A stretch of DNA of 64,000 bases from Pyxicephalus adspersus (GCF_032062135.1 NC_092859.1:130428299-130492298); one strand, 5' to 3'; shown: positions 48,503-60,469, counted from the first letter of the stretch. A program made the numbers and translations. The notes: a model not told the origin generated them from the sequence alone.

Positions 48503-48663
48503 GGGTTTATTAAATAAGGCAAAGAGCAAAACGCAGTAACCCAAAGCAATCAAAATGATTTCCATCCAGTCTGACTACAGTAAAGTCAAATCTAATTGGT
48601 TGCCTCAGATTGCTGCATTTTGCACATTATCAGTGCTCTTTGCACTGCTTTAGTGAATAAGCC
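48503..48663. mobile_element. Palindromic MITE, family 3, inside SEMA6D 3' UTR
   Basis: The left end reads GGGTTTATTAAATAAGGCAA then AGAGCA; the reverse complement of the right end reads GGCTTATTCACTAAAGCAGT then GCAAAGAGCA. The interior has TCTAATTGGTTGCC and GCAGCAATC-like motifs seen in abundant frog repeats. No coding capacity. Confidence 0.55.
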
Positions 48664-50651
48664 TGAAAATGTGCCTGAAGTATATACTCCATCCCTTATT
48701 TGTGGTTTGCATTATTAACACACTTATGTTTGTCTCATAATGTTTTCTTTACAGCCATGTCTTGTTCATCAACTTTCATTTTATTTAAGGGCAATTTAAC
48801 TTTCAGGTGTCTAACAAGGGCACATTTAAAGCAAACTCGTAACAAGGTTTAAACACAACACAAAACCTATGATGCAGTGCCTGTTAAAATGTTACATGAG
48901 TAGATTTTAAAATGTATTAGTCTGACCCACTACATTCTTGTGACCTATGTCAATGCGGAGGATTTGTGCACATTGCTGATCTGTTGCAATGTGGTAATGA
49001 ACCATCTGCCTTGCTTATAAACAGCTGCGGGTCTGTGGTGTCATAACACTTGGAAGCGTTTCCTGCATAAGTAAAAGTATGTATAGTCCTGGAGTGTCAT
49101 TAGAGGACAGTCATCAAACAGCAGGATAAAAACGTAGACCCAGTGACAATTAACAAATTTAGTGCCAGATTTTCCCAAAGGGGATCCTCGGAGAAAGCCA
49201 ATGATGGTCAACAGTCAACCTCCTACGAGGTTTGTTGTTTGGTATTTAGTTTTAGAATTTTTTCTTTGACCCAGTTTATTTTGTTTTGGCACAGGACCAG
49301 GCAATTTGATCTGCTTTAGAAAAAAAAACACCTTGATGTTGGGTTGGCTCTGTGCAATAAATCGATGCATTAGGGCCACCAAAGCATTTACAGCCTTTAA
49401 ACAGCAGTGCAGCCTTTCAAATGCAATTTAAGGTGTGATGGAGAAAAACTTCAAAACTGCAGCAGGGTTACATAAAAGCTTATTAAATGCGTAAATTGGT
49501 CACACTGCCCGAAATAGTATAGGAAGTTTATAAAGTAGTGCAATTAAAACACATCTATTACATGTATGAGTGATTTCTTTGGTCATGCAGGTAATGACTA
49601 TATTTTGTAAATAGGAGTGTGAGGGTACCTGAATCTGTGCATTTTGTGCCTTATTCATAAAAATACAAATTATTATAGTATGTCAAGTGCGTTCAGTATA
49701 GCACACCTTATCTTACGAGTGTTAGAAATCTCCAGATTGAGCCCTATTGACAACTAGATAGGAGGAAGGACACAGTCTCGGAACACCGCTTGTGATTGGA
49801 ACACTACTAATGACAAATGCCTGCTCCAGAACAAAAAGTATCGAAATCCCAAATTGCTGAAGATTTCTAATCTAATGCAGCACCTGCTAGAACTGTGCAA
49901 TGTGTTTACAAGTACCTCTCTGTCACTGATGTTTAATGCAAATGTTTTAGTTCAGAATTTTTGTTCTTTTTTTGTAACTCAAAAGATGTTTAAACCATGT
50001 TTATTGTCCATAATGTAGACTGTTCCCAAAGCAGAGGATGCATTTAGTATTACTCGAAAGGAACCTTCAGCTAAATTTGTGTCTAACTAGAATATATTTT
50101 ATACAGAGAAGGGAAATAAAATTCATTACTTCACTATTTTTTTTCTATATAAAAAAATGGTCTATACAAAAAGCATATAAAAACATGTTGAACTGTATTT
50201 CTTGTGGCCAAAGCTGAGAACTCTAATTTTTAGATTTGGGGCAATATTTTAATTTAATTCCTACCAGTTATGCAATTTATGTCAACGTTGTCATTCGGGA
50301 TTTTTCTTTCAGTGAAAATGCTGATGTGTTTTCATGTGTAAGATTGTGGTGTGAGCACTAGAGCCTGAAAAGCCAAACCACAAACTCTGTTAACTTGGAT
50401 AACATTGTACTGCCTTGTAGATCGTAATGTGAGTTCTATCAGTATTTATGTTGATGTTTCTAACATTCAATTTAGGCTATAAAAATAATTTAATTAAAAA
50501 GTGCTTTATCCATTTGTGCAAAGGTTAAATCAGATTGTATCTTTTTTTATATTCGTCCAGCATATAAAAGTAACCATTGAAATAAGTTGCTCTATCCTGT
50601 TCTGTAGAGTACTTTAACGTGTAGATATCTTGTAAAGTTGTATTGTGAATG

Positions 50652-50659
50652 TGTAAATA
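50652..50659 (+). promoter_or_regulatory. Pumilio-type motif TGTAAATA
   Basis: Matches UGUANAUA, the PUF-protein binding consensus, about 42 nt before the poly(A) signal. A second match, TGTAGATA, lies at 50620-50627 and another TGTAAATA at 49606-49613. Binding is an inference. Confidence 0.4.
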
Positions 50660-50700
50660 ATTCTGTACTTTTGGGTTTTTAACACCGCATGAAAAGTTAA

Positions 50701-50706
50701 AATAAA
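50701..50706 (+). promoter_or_regulatory. SEMA6D: Polyadenylation signal AATAAA
   Basis: A canonical hexamer preceded by unique sequence. It is the most distal good signal before the sequence becomes repeat-rich. Cleavage is expected about 15-25 nt downstream. Two upstream AATAAA motifs (50115 and 47457) are alternatives. Confidence 0.65.
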
Positions 50707-50722
50707 ATACTGAAATGAAAAA

Positions 50723-51158
50723 ATATTTTTGGATCTCATTTTATGTTTAACAAAATTTGAACCCACTTCAGCTTGCACAAATGTATACCCCTTCTGGAAC
50801 AGAGCAATTTTTACATGACTTTGGCAGTCTTAATCCGTCTTAATGACTCCATCCCCACTAAGCCCGCCTTCCCAGTAATTCCCAACTAAAAACAAACACA
50901 CCTTTTGTGGCCCGCAGGCCTCCTAATATTAACAAGAGCAGCACTTAAAAATAAAAAATGTATCATATCCAATAGTGTAACAACAACATAAACCAAAAAA
51001 TTAAGTCACAAATTTCAGGCAATATACAAGCCATAAAAAGTATATGGCTAGGTTCATGCTAAGTGACAGCAACCCGCTGTCATTTTTGGCATTAACATGA
51101 TGTGTAGATATAAACTACGGTCTTTTATTTATTGTCATTGAGACAGCACAAACTCTTC
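50723..51158. other. Downstream intergenic, nothing recognised
   Basis: AT-rich unique DNA after the SEMA6D poly(A) signal. Confidence 0.5.
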
Positions 51159-51298
51159 CAGATATCTTGGCTGGAAGAGAAAGAAAGGTTTTCCCTGTGT
51201 AAGCAATAGTTGCTTACGCTTTAGTTTACACAGGACTATAAACGGGGATTGTTCATTGTCCAGTTCTTTCACATGCAGTGAGTTGTGTCCTCTACTGG
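51159..51298. repeat. Diverged direct duplication, copy 1
   Basis: CCAGATATCTTGGCTGG, TAAGCAATAGTTGCTTACG, CCAGTTCTTTCACATGCAGT and GAGTTGTGTCCTCTACT correspond in order to sequence at 51971-52124. Spacings differ slightly. Confidence 0.65.
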
Positions 51299-51420
51299 TA
51301 CATGGCAGCATCTCTCTGCGGTAACCCCATACAGGATGAATAGTCAGCTGTCAAATGTGCAGAAGCTGGTTCTTTAAGAAGGGGATCTGCGGTAACATTC
51401 TTAATTTTTTTTGTGTATAT

Positions 51421-51720
51421 TTATAAATATATATATATAGTGCCAACATATTACACAAAGCTTTGCAAAGACCATAGTTATATCACTAACTGTTCCTCAA
51501 AGGGGGCTCACAATCTAATATCCCTACCATAGTCACATGTCTTTAATACAGTCTCAAGCCAATTTTTTTGGGGGGAAGCCAATTAACGTACCAGTGTGTT
51601 TTTGGGATGTAGGAGAAAACTGGAGTGCCCAGTGGAACCCCAAGCAAACACAAGGAGAACATGCAAACTCTTTGCAGGTTATGTGACAAAGCTAAGAGTT
51701 AAACCTGGGATCTAGCATTG
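51421..51720 (-). mobile_element. Near full-length SINE with tRNA-like head, minus strand
   Basis: Read on the + strand it starts with the AT tail, then GTGCCAACATATTACACAAA, GGGGGCTCACAATCTAATAT, GTGTTTTTGGGATGTAGGAG, CACAAGGAGAACATGCAAAC and GTTAAACCTGGGATC. The last string corresponds to the reverse complement of a decayed tRNA B box (GGTTCGAATCC). The element therefore lies on the minus strand with its Pol III head near 51720. Confidence 0.75.
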
Positions 51721-51970
51721 TGCTGAACCAACCATGATATTACTGTTTCCAGCTGCACTGCACTTGTAAATCAAAAACTTTGTTTACTCCAGCCTTGCTC
51801 ACATCACTCCGAAGACTCCACACCAAATATTGGTCCCACACCCTATTCAAACAGACACCAAACACTGACCTCAAGCACCTCAATTATAATTATTTACATC
51901 CTACCTAACAACCCAAGAAAACACTAAGCCCCAAGACCCCAACCATCCATACCACTCATTTCCTTTGCTC

Positions 51971-52124
51971 CCAGATCTCTTTGCTGGAACAAAAAAAAAA
52001 GCCATCCCTGTCTAAGCAAATAGTTGCTCAAGTTCTAGTTTACATATAACTATACATTGCATGTGATTATCTAATGGGGATTGGCCCAGTTCTTTTATAT
52101 GCAGTAAATTGTGTGCTCTACTTT
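51971..52124. repeat. Diverged direct duplication, copy 2
   Basis: CCAGATCTCTTTGCTGG, TAAGCAAATAGTTGCTC, CCCAGTTCTTTTATATGCAG and AAATTGTGTGCTCTACT parallel copy 1 at 51159. The SINE at 51421 lies between the copies. Confidence 0.65.
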
Positions 52125-52727
52125 ACTTCAAAATACCAGGTATTGCCCCAGCCATTATCTGGAATATTCTGGATGAAGTTATAGTAAAAAAACAAAAACA
52201 AATGTAAACTGGGGGAGTGGGATAATAAAGCAAACCATTTGCATGTGTACATTCCTGGTTTGCATTTCTAAGAGAAATAGAGGTTTCACAGCTGTATGGA
52301 CTTCTCCCTCTAAAGTACAGAGGAGTCCTCATCTCCGCAAAATTATTTTGAATGAACCCTCATTATTTTGAATGGCCATCACTGTCTCATTGTTTTGTAT
52401 AGTACATAAAATGGAAATTTGACAGTGAATATGAGTTCTTTGTATTTGTGTATTTGTATTTTATTACTGTAAGGACATTAAAGACCAAAAAAGGTGAGGA
52501 AAGGAGAAATCAGAAGGAGAAGGAGTTTATGCTGTGGTTTCTTTCTCCTAAAGAAATGGTATTGAGTACTGATAAGTGATATACCTTTCCTTACAATTAT
52601 TACTCCTCGGTGATTGCTAAGAGAGTGTGTGTGTGATATATACCTTCTTTCTATCTATCCTTGCTTTACCCATTGTGTTCAATCACATTAAAGAAAGAAA
52701 GGGAATATATTAAAAGAAATCCCTTTG
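52125..52727. other. Intergenic, nothing recognised
   Basis: AT-rich sequence. The minus-strand frame at 52123-52332 has no domain. Confidence 0.5.
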
Positions 52728-52775
52728 CTTTGTTCTTCTGATGAAGCTTGAAAGCGAAACGCGTCACATTAAAAG
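52728..52775 (+). ncRNA. Hammerhead-ribozyme-like motif, probably degenerate
   Basis: The order CTGATGA (52738-52744), short stem GCT-TGAA-AGC (52746-52755), GAAA (52756-52759), CGC, then GTC (52763-52765) matches the hammerhead core order. One extra A lies before stem II. Stem I is weak: U-A next to the core, then CTTT/AAAG after an internal loop. From established knowledge, such motifs are carried by Penelope-like and other retroelements. Activity is not claimed. Confidence 0.35.
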
Positions 52776-53615
52776 ATGAAATAAATATATGTGATTCATT
52801 AAGATGAGGATTAGTTGGTCTGTGTTTAATAGAATAACACATGTTTTTTATGTAAATTAAAAATAAATGGTTTTATGCTTTTCATATTGGTTTGTTCATG
52901 TAAGTGTGTAATTGTTTATGATTGCTGTGCACCGTTAAAATCCCCAAAACAAATTTGTTCTTTGGTTTTATTACTGTAGTGCAAAACCAGGGTTAATCAG
53001 AGGGTGCTACTGCACATGAAATAAATACCTCAATGAAAGGAGTAAAAAGGGGTCATGGTTTGTAAAAAAAAAAAAAAAAAATAGACCTGTAATTGGCAGT
53101 TACAACCTGTAGCAGTCTATGTTTGACCATAGAAAACACTGGCCAGCGTTATACAGACTTCGGCCCACCTTCATTTTGCCCATGCTTCCTTACCCCTTTA
53201 TTTTATGGCGTACAATTGCTAGAGTATGCAAATACTGCACTGTATTACTGTCTCCACATAAGCTAGGAAATTGGAGTGGTTTCTGTTTAGATAATGAACG
53301 TGTTTATTATTAACCTTTTGGTAGCTGTTTAGCCACTGAGGTATAATTATCCTAGAATACGCAGGGGTAGCAAACAAATAGGAGGTTTCATTTTTGTCTT
53401 GAAATTTTCCTCTAATTGGTCTCTTACCATCTGGGACACAGGGACTGAAAAATCAGTACTATGCATTGCTTTTAAGTTAGCAGCTATGCTATTACATTTG
53501 TCCCTAAATTGTGCATACATTAAAAGAGTTTCATAACTGGAAAACTGGTTAGAGAAAAATATAAAAATGGAAATGCATGACAGAAGAAGGAAGACTAAAA
53601 AACCTTCCCTTTTTT
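52776..53615. other. Intergenic with A18 run
   Basis: No gene. Eighteen A at 53064-53081. The minus-strand frame at 53347-53625 has no recognised domain. Confidence 0.5.
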
Positions 53616-54265
53616 GCCATTCCAATATAGACTAGGTAACCCCCCTTAATCTGCCGTTCCTATACAGAATAGGCAACCTTCCCTAAAATACCATTCCCAT
53701 ACAAACTAGTGTACCCATACAACCCCCCCCTCCAAAAAAAACATTTTTTTTTCTGCTGTTCTAATATATAAAAGACCACCTCCCCTAACCTGCCATTCCC
53801 ATAAAAACTAGGTAACCTCCCGTAAAGTGGAGTGGTCAATAAAATAAAAAAAAATGACACATTTACTTCTGCAGAGCCCTCGATCCCTCCATAATTGCCT
53901 TCAATTTGGTTCCGCGCTGTCCTGGATTCTTTGTCCCTAGCCATCTTTTCCCTTTGTTTTCTAGCTTCTGCTTACGTCACCTGGTCTTGCATGCACAAAC
54001 GCAAGATTGGGTGGCCTATCCTCCTGTAAAAGGGTTATCTACCCTTTTATATAAAATAAAATTTGTGGTGATAGGCCCAGTTTAATCCATCGTTCCCATA
54101 TAGGACTAGGCAATCCCCACTAAAATGCCCTTTTCATTTAGACAAGGCAACTTCTCACTAATCTGCCATTTCCAGATAAACAAAGTATCCCCCTTTCATC
54201 CACTGTTCCCATTGAAGACTAAGCAACCTCCTCTAATTTTCAGTTCCCTAGACTGGAAAACCTTG
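53616..54265. repeat. Degenerate minisatellite in two blocks, 37-38-bp units
   Basis: Units resemble CTGCCATTCCCATA followed by AAACTAGGTAACCTCCCCTAA. About five units lie at 53616-53829 and five more, more diverged, at 54085-54265. Unrelated sequence separates them. Translated frames on the minus strand (YGN.RLG.V repeats) are products of the repeat. Confidence 0.75.
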
Positions 54266-55624
54266 TCCTGAGTCACAGGTTCTAAAGTTTTGTTGATAAA
54301 TATGTCTTCACATTAGGTTTTTCTTTTTTTATGCCAAACTGTTTCTATATTGTGGAACAGAAGTTACAAGGAATACAAATAGTTTACACCCACTCATAAC
54401 CTGCTTGTCAAATTACAATATATATATATAGTAACACACCTAAGATATCATTAGCTGCTCAATACCACAAGAATACCAGGCTCAGAATTCCAGTGTGTAT
54501 TAAGTCAGGACTGACCATAAAGAATTATGGCCATTCAAATTAGCACATTTGCTCTGAGGTTAGGCCAATCACAATTTTTAAAAGGTGCCAGAAAACTTCA
54601 GGTCCTACAGACTTGGCCGGTAGGATTGCTGGCAAGTTGATACCATCGACAGACTTGGGCATTGCCCTAAAGGTGTAAAGAAGTTTTAAGACTATTACTA
54701 TAAACTTTACTGAGATTTAATGCCCCATCTAAATCCCAATAACAATTACCAATTTCTAGATCGCCAATTAATACTAGGTCAAATAAAGAAAATAAATTCC
54801 TCCCAGTATACTGGTTATATAGCAGGATTATAGGAGTATAGTATAACAGTAGAACAACTGTATGACAGAAAGGAAATTTTGAAAGAGATGCTTTTATCAG
54901 GACTATCACCTGTACCAGCTCCTGATATCACTGCAGCCATGTCTCCCACTGCAACCTCCATCAATCCAGTTTACCAGCTTTGAACAGAGGTACCAAAGCG
55001 ATAATTGCTTTGCTTTTAGCAAGAATATGATTTGTTATGTTGACAATTTGGCCTAAGGGAAATATAAAGCAAGACACAGCCATGGAGAGAAGAGATAAGC
55101 AATAGAAGCTTTAGAGAGAGGTTGGAGGACAGATATACTGAGATCCAAAAACCACATAGAACCTGGCTAGTTACATAAACACAGAATGATGGAGTATAAT
55201 TATTGCTGTTGTGTGGCGATTACAGTAATGGTCATAGCAGCTATTGCCATCATCATACGATAAAACCTATGGCTTCTAATATCTCCAGGGACTTTCCATT
55301 CTTGCTACACTACATGCTAACAAATGATTATTCTTCTCATGGTAGAAGAGGTAAAACACAAACCTTCTGATGTTATAGAGGAACAGAATAGAAATCACAT
55401 CACCTATACAAATGCATATGGCTGCCTCTATGTACAATATGACTTAATTCCTATTATAAGAAAGTGTGTTGACATGTATTATACTGCACCTGCATGGCTG
55501 TCCCCTGCAATGCTGATTCCATTCATTACATTTATCTGTATATTTCTCATTTTCATGAAAGGCTTTTTCACAAATATTCCAGAATTGCTCTGTACTTACT
55601 ACAGTTTACAGTGAGAGCACAATA
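54266..55624. other. Intergenic, nothing recognised
   Basis: AT-rich DNA with a short (TA)n at about 54419-54430. No gene supported. Confidence 0.5.
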
Positions 55625-55674
55625 AAGCACTGCATAATATATTGGCGCTTTATAAATACAAGGTACTAATAATA
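55625..55674 (+). mobile_element. SINE 3' end fragment
   Basis: AAGCACTGCATAATATATTG then GCGCTTTATAAATACAAGGT and ACTAATAATA, matching the tail of the SINE family. Confidence 0.7.
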
Positions 55675-56172
55675 CATTTTGAGATTCTCCATTCACATTC
55701 CTTATATAAGTCACAAGTTTGGGAATCACATTTTTAAAAAATTGAAATGCTATCCATTGCACTCACTTGTAAAGCCCCCCCTACCTTTTTTATTATTTTA
55801 AAGATGAACAGTGGATGAAATAAGCAGCTGTATCAGGGCTTTGTAATTAAAATCATATTGAAGCCCTTAAAAGAAAATATAAATGCAATAGTTGAAGTTT
55901 CCCATTGCCTCCTATGCATGTCACTGAAAGTTCACATTTATGCAGTGTTCCTAAAAAAGCTCATCGCAAATTATTAGGTCTTTGATGTTCCAGAACACCC
56001 AGATCCTTCTCTGGTATTGACCCTAATGTATTGCCCCTAGAATGTATAAAGCACACAGCTCGTTGTTAGCCCCCAAATGCATAATTTTACATCAAACCGT
56101 AATATATCATTTGCCACTTAGCTGTCCAATTAAGCAGTGCATTCTGATGTGCTTGTAAATGACAGTCATTAC
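55675..56172. other. Intergenic, nothing recognised
   Basis: Unique AT-rich sequence. Confidence 0.5.
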
Positions 56173-56393
56173 AGACAATTTATCAAAGCTCTCCAAGGCT
56201 GGAGAGGATACAATTTCTTCAGTGAAGCTGGGTGATCCAGCAAACCTGAAACGGATTTCATTAAAGTAATTTGCTATTTGCTAACAAATGTTTTTAATCC
56301 TGGACCAGATCCATTTCAGGTTTGCTGGATCACCCAGATTCACTAATGAAAGTGTATCCTCTCCAACCTTGAAGAACTTTAATAAATCAGGGC
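56173..56393. mobile_element. Palindromic MITE, family 1, downstream copy
   Basis: Left arm AATTTATCAAAGCTCTCCAA to GTGAAGCTGGGTGATCCAGC. Right arm GCTGGATCACCCAGATTCAC to CTTTAATAAATCAGGGC. The centre is GCTATTTGCTAACAAATG. The arms are complementary over nearly the whole length. Confidence 0.85.
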
Positions 56394-58329
56394 TATTGTG
56401 TAATTCCTCAATTCCAGGTACTGGAACAATCCAGGTACTGTCATGTAATAATGGCTACCTGCCAGACGCTCCAAGCAACATCTATAGAATGAATAAAGTA
56501 TTCACTTCTGCAGTTGAAGAATGCCAAAAAAAAAACACCTCTAAATGCCTACGCGGTTAGAATGTGATCAGCAGGCAGCCAGCTCCCAATGGCCCAGGAA
56601 CCATCCATATACCGCTTTCCAAGGCTGTATTGTATAACATTCAGGATGCTGTATTTAGAGAGTGGTGCATTGATATACCCATATAGTTACTGTCATAAAG
56701 AAAAAGGTTGGAAAACACTAATCAATATATAGTATTACTCAATTACAAAAAAAAATATGAGAAAGTCTATGATACATCAAACATTTGTATCCAATAAATA
56801 AATTATAGCATGAAATATAGAGAATCAAACTTGGAATAAACAAATATATAATAAAGTGTATATAATACCCCAATTCAGATTCCAGGGATAACCCCGAACA
56901 AATATAACCTATTCGGGCATGTAACCCTGGTCAGTGATAACCAGTGTATGTATGATATTAGGCTCCAAGCAAAATTCCTACTAAAGCATTGATACCACCC
57001 AATGTGGTATAATGGGGAAAACCCCCAAAAATTTACTTTTTGTTCAGAATACCAAAAAAAGCTTTTTTTCTGTTATAAAACCAAAGGCACTTAAAATAAA
57101 CAGAAGGTACATAAAATGCTGATGTACTTTGTATTTGTTTTAAAGTACTTATTTGTTAAGATGAACCTAAACTCAGAAAAAGCAAAGTAACCAGGAGGTA
57201 GTACTAACTGACAAAAGAGAATAAATCCGTAACTCCTGGTGGCTTTATGTTTAAGCTCTACACTGTGGGGCACATGCTCAATATAGTATAGAGCTTGGCT
57301 CTGTCTGCATGAAAAGGTTCACCGTCTTTGTGGAGCCGACCTCGAAGATGGTGCCATCCAAAAATGCATGCATGCAGGTCCTGCACCTGTCATTGCTGTA
57401 GGGAAATTGCATATGTGTAGGTGCGTGCCATAATTGTCAGGTATACTGTGCAGACTTGCTGATTATGGCTGAAAATCACCACTCACCATAGAATTTAGTT
57501 CTGCTTTAACTTTAACTTGCAATTGTGGAACTTTTTTGCCAAAAATGTTAAGAAATACTTATGCATACACCACGAAGACACCCAGTTTTATACCGGTATT
57601 GCCTACAGTCTTGTTCTAGTTCAAAATTTCATTAATAAAAGAGTAGGACCCCTAATACTAGGGGAAAAAAGAAAGTGACCAACCACTGAAGTTAAAGATT
57701 TGCCAATTTTTAAATCTCAAGCTGAGCAACGCAAACGGATGAATATTAATATCTGTGCAATTAATTTTTAATCATACCCACTGGAGCATAGGCATGTAGC
57801 AGAGAGTAAAGAAGCTGCAAGAGCTCTGCAGTTCTATGATATATCAAAGGATTAACAAAAAGTTGAAAAGTTTTTTTTTTTTATGCAAAAATACAACAAT
57901 GCAGTGTTTATGATGGACTGCGATTTAGCAAACTAAATGTCATTCTGTTGGGGTTACCATTAATTTTAATGCATTCTGCACCAGACAGAATATTAGTTGT
58001 CGGGCCCAGTGTGGTACCATCATTGACTCATTACCCACCTCTGCCCTAAGCACTGAGAATATTATAAACATTATTTTAGTCTTTGTTGTATCAAGAGAAC
58101 AAAACCTGGCATAATATCGTCCTGACAGAGTTCTTCTTTAAACAATATACAATATCAACAGTTCATCTCCATAACACCATCATTTCTTCATATAAATGTA
58201 CTTGCTGTTTGAGATTCTCCACTGCTAGCTGTTTTTCCCTGCCATTTACCATAAAGCTAGGCAAAACATTGCAATACAATGATCACCATAAATAAGCAAG
58301 CACCAACATTGCCATGATTTTAGTACAAA
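56394..58329. other. Intergenic, nothing recognised
   Basis: AT-rich unique sequence without a supported gene. Confidence 0.5.
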
Positions 58330-58720
58330 TCTCTAGCTATTTTGTTTTTATTTTTTAAACTGCTTTCCTAATGTGATGTTAAGATACATTAGTGCTCATT
58401 TAATTCCATTTGCATGCCCCATATAAACGTCAATATGTGGATTTTCAGTGGTTTTTATTAAAGTCATAAATATCTAATTTGCAGCTTGGTTTCATACATC
58501 ACTAGACGCAGGAAACTAGAACATAATTAGCTGCAGGCTCTCAGTTAAGCACACTGCTGTGTTTGAGGAGCCCTGCATATTACCCTGATGTGTGTCATCA
58601 TTCTTTGCCACTTTTTTTACTCCTTCTCAGCAAAGCAAGGGTTGAAATCCAGAAAAATAAAGGAAGATTTTGTATTTGAACTCAGTTTAGTCTTCGGATG
58701 GTGTGCAGCAAATGATAAGC
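58330..58720. promoter_or_regulatory. Candidate downstream conserved non-coding element
   Basis: Repeat-free, balanced composition. It contains an octamer-like CATTTGCATGCC and homeodomain-like CATAATTAGC. Based on texture only. Confidence 0.2.
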
Positions 58721-58910
58721 AAACAATGGCGTTGCATAATAGGATAGTGGATAGTTAAGTGTAAGTTTTTTAAGTTTTAGGTATAAAAAATGGACAATCT
58801 CTAACGAAAACTCGACCCCTCAAGCAATTTGATAAGGCGGTTTAGATTGTAATTATCAAATGTCAGTAAATCCTCCCTGGTATGGATAATGAAATTCAAC
58901 TCTACATTTG

Positions 58911-58958
58911 ATATATATATCGATAGATAGATCGATAGATAGATAGATAGATAGAGAT
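58911..58958. repeat. (GATA)n microsatellite with (AT)n start
   Basis: ATATATATAT then CGATAGATAGATCGATAGAT and further AGAT units. Confidence 0.95.
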
Positions 58959-60469
58959 ATTTTTTTTTCTAATCTAATTTTTTAATCTAACACATGAGTA
59001 TCCAAACTGCACACATTCCAGGTACTGGCATTGCCATTGGCTATCCCAAAAAACTCACATTGCTCCACACTGCTACTGGCATTCAGTCACAGTGCTGTGG
59101 AATTTTTTTTATTTCCCAGCAACTAGCTCCTGGCACAGGAAGTCTCCCATCACTATAAATGTATTTGTGACTACTTAATTTTGGATGATATAGTCTCTGG
59201 AGAGCTGCAAATAAGCTATTAGTGGCCGGAGTCTTCGGTGTTGGGAAATGGCTGCTGTCATGTCTAATGGGTGGGTTTTGGCCTAATACCCTTCCAACTT
59301 TCAACTTCCCAGCTCCCCTTGACACTCCCAACATCATAATCACTGGACCTTTCTACCAGCCAGCACCACTAATTTTAAGTCCGCCTGCCATCCAACACAC
59401 CTGACTGCACTTTAACACTCCAGACACTGCAATCCAGCACCAGTCTGCCAGCTAGAAACCCTAAAACCACACCACTTACTCTAAATATCCCTACTTCACA
59501 GCACTCTGATACTGAACCCCAACATCCTGGACACTGCACATCTCCCTGGAACCCAGAAACTTCTCAGTAGCCAGTATTCCACCTTCATTCTTTTTTGCAT
59601 AGATTGGCACAAAACCTGGAATTTTAGAGCTCCCTACCCACTTACTCCTTCCTCTGGTGGCCTCTGTAGAGGCAAATAGTAATTTGGTCCCTGGGGGCTT
59701 TGTTCACATTGTGTGTGTTCCCATGGAAAAGGTAAAAAAGTACATACTTTTCATCTGAAATGAAGAAGGAAGCCAAACACTGAAACAAAACCCTTCCAAT
59801 GTGGTAGATCTAACTGTACATACACATATATTGTACAATTACTTTTTGGACAAGAAAAATACAAGAAGTAAATATACAATCTTGCGTATGTACAGTATAT
59901 ATTTTTTTTGTCTATGTAAGTATGCAGGTTTAGAAAGCAGTGCTCGATTTTCAGCCTTGTTGTGAATTGCTTTACAGCTGGGCATCTCTATTGCCAAACT
60001 TCTGCGACACACCTGCAATGATTGTGTTGTGACTACTCAGTTTCTGTAGCCTGGAGGTAGAAACTAACAAAGAATAAAGAGCAGATGCTCAGGAGCGAGC
60101 AGCGATCCATCAAGACACATTGCTTGCCAGCCTGAAACGTCCAGCTTATACGTCTCGACAGAGGATGAAAGTCACTGTTAACATGCACAGCATGTACGAT
60201 ACTATTCATCATGCTATGTCAGCTCTACAAAGATCTATAGGCCTATTCCATAAATAGTGCAAGCAGCAAAACACTATATGCAATAACTTATTGTAACTAA
60301 ACAGAATTCATTTTACAAACAGCTGATATCCGGGCTCCCGCTTTACCACAACCCTCACCCTGCTAACTGATCTCTGCCATTAAAAAGAAAAAAATCCTTT
60401 TCCACACCTAAAGCTGTGATGTGACAATTATATCTTGCATCTTCTTCTGTTAACAAAAGGGGAAAAGGT
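58959..60469. other. Intergenic, nothing recognised
   Basis: Includes a C-rich strand around 59280-59580 with no clear repeat unit. No gene. Confidence 0.45.

Larger units (their letters stand above)
46355..50722 (+). other. SEMA6D: SEMA6D 3' UTR
   Basis: About 4.4 kb from the stop codon to the likely poly(A) site just after AATAAA at 50701. It is AT-rich and non-coding. It contains two palindromic MITE insertions (47510-47663 and 48503-48663), UGUANAUA motifs, and possible earlier AATAAA signals at 47457-47462 and 50115-50120, so shorter 3' ends are possible. The end point is inferred from the signal, not observed. Confidence 0.75.

Noticed and set aside
51690..51720. tRNA-like B-box sequence
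   Set aside because: It is the decayed head of a SINE on the minus strand; no full tRNA cloverleaf is present.
53660..53944. Minus-strand frame with repeated YGNGRLG-type peptides
   Set aside because: Translation of the degenerate minisatellite at 53616-54265.
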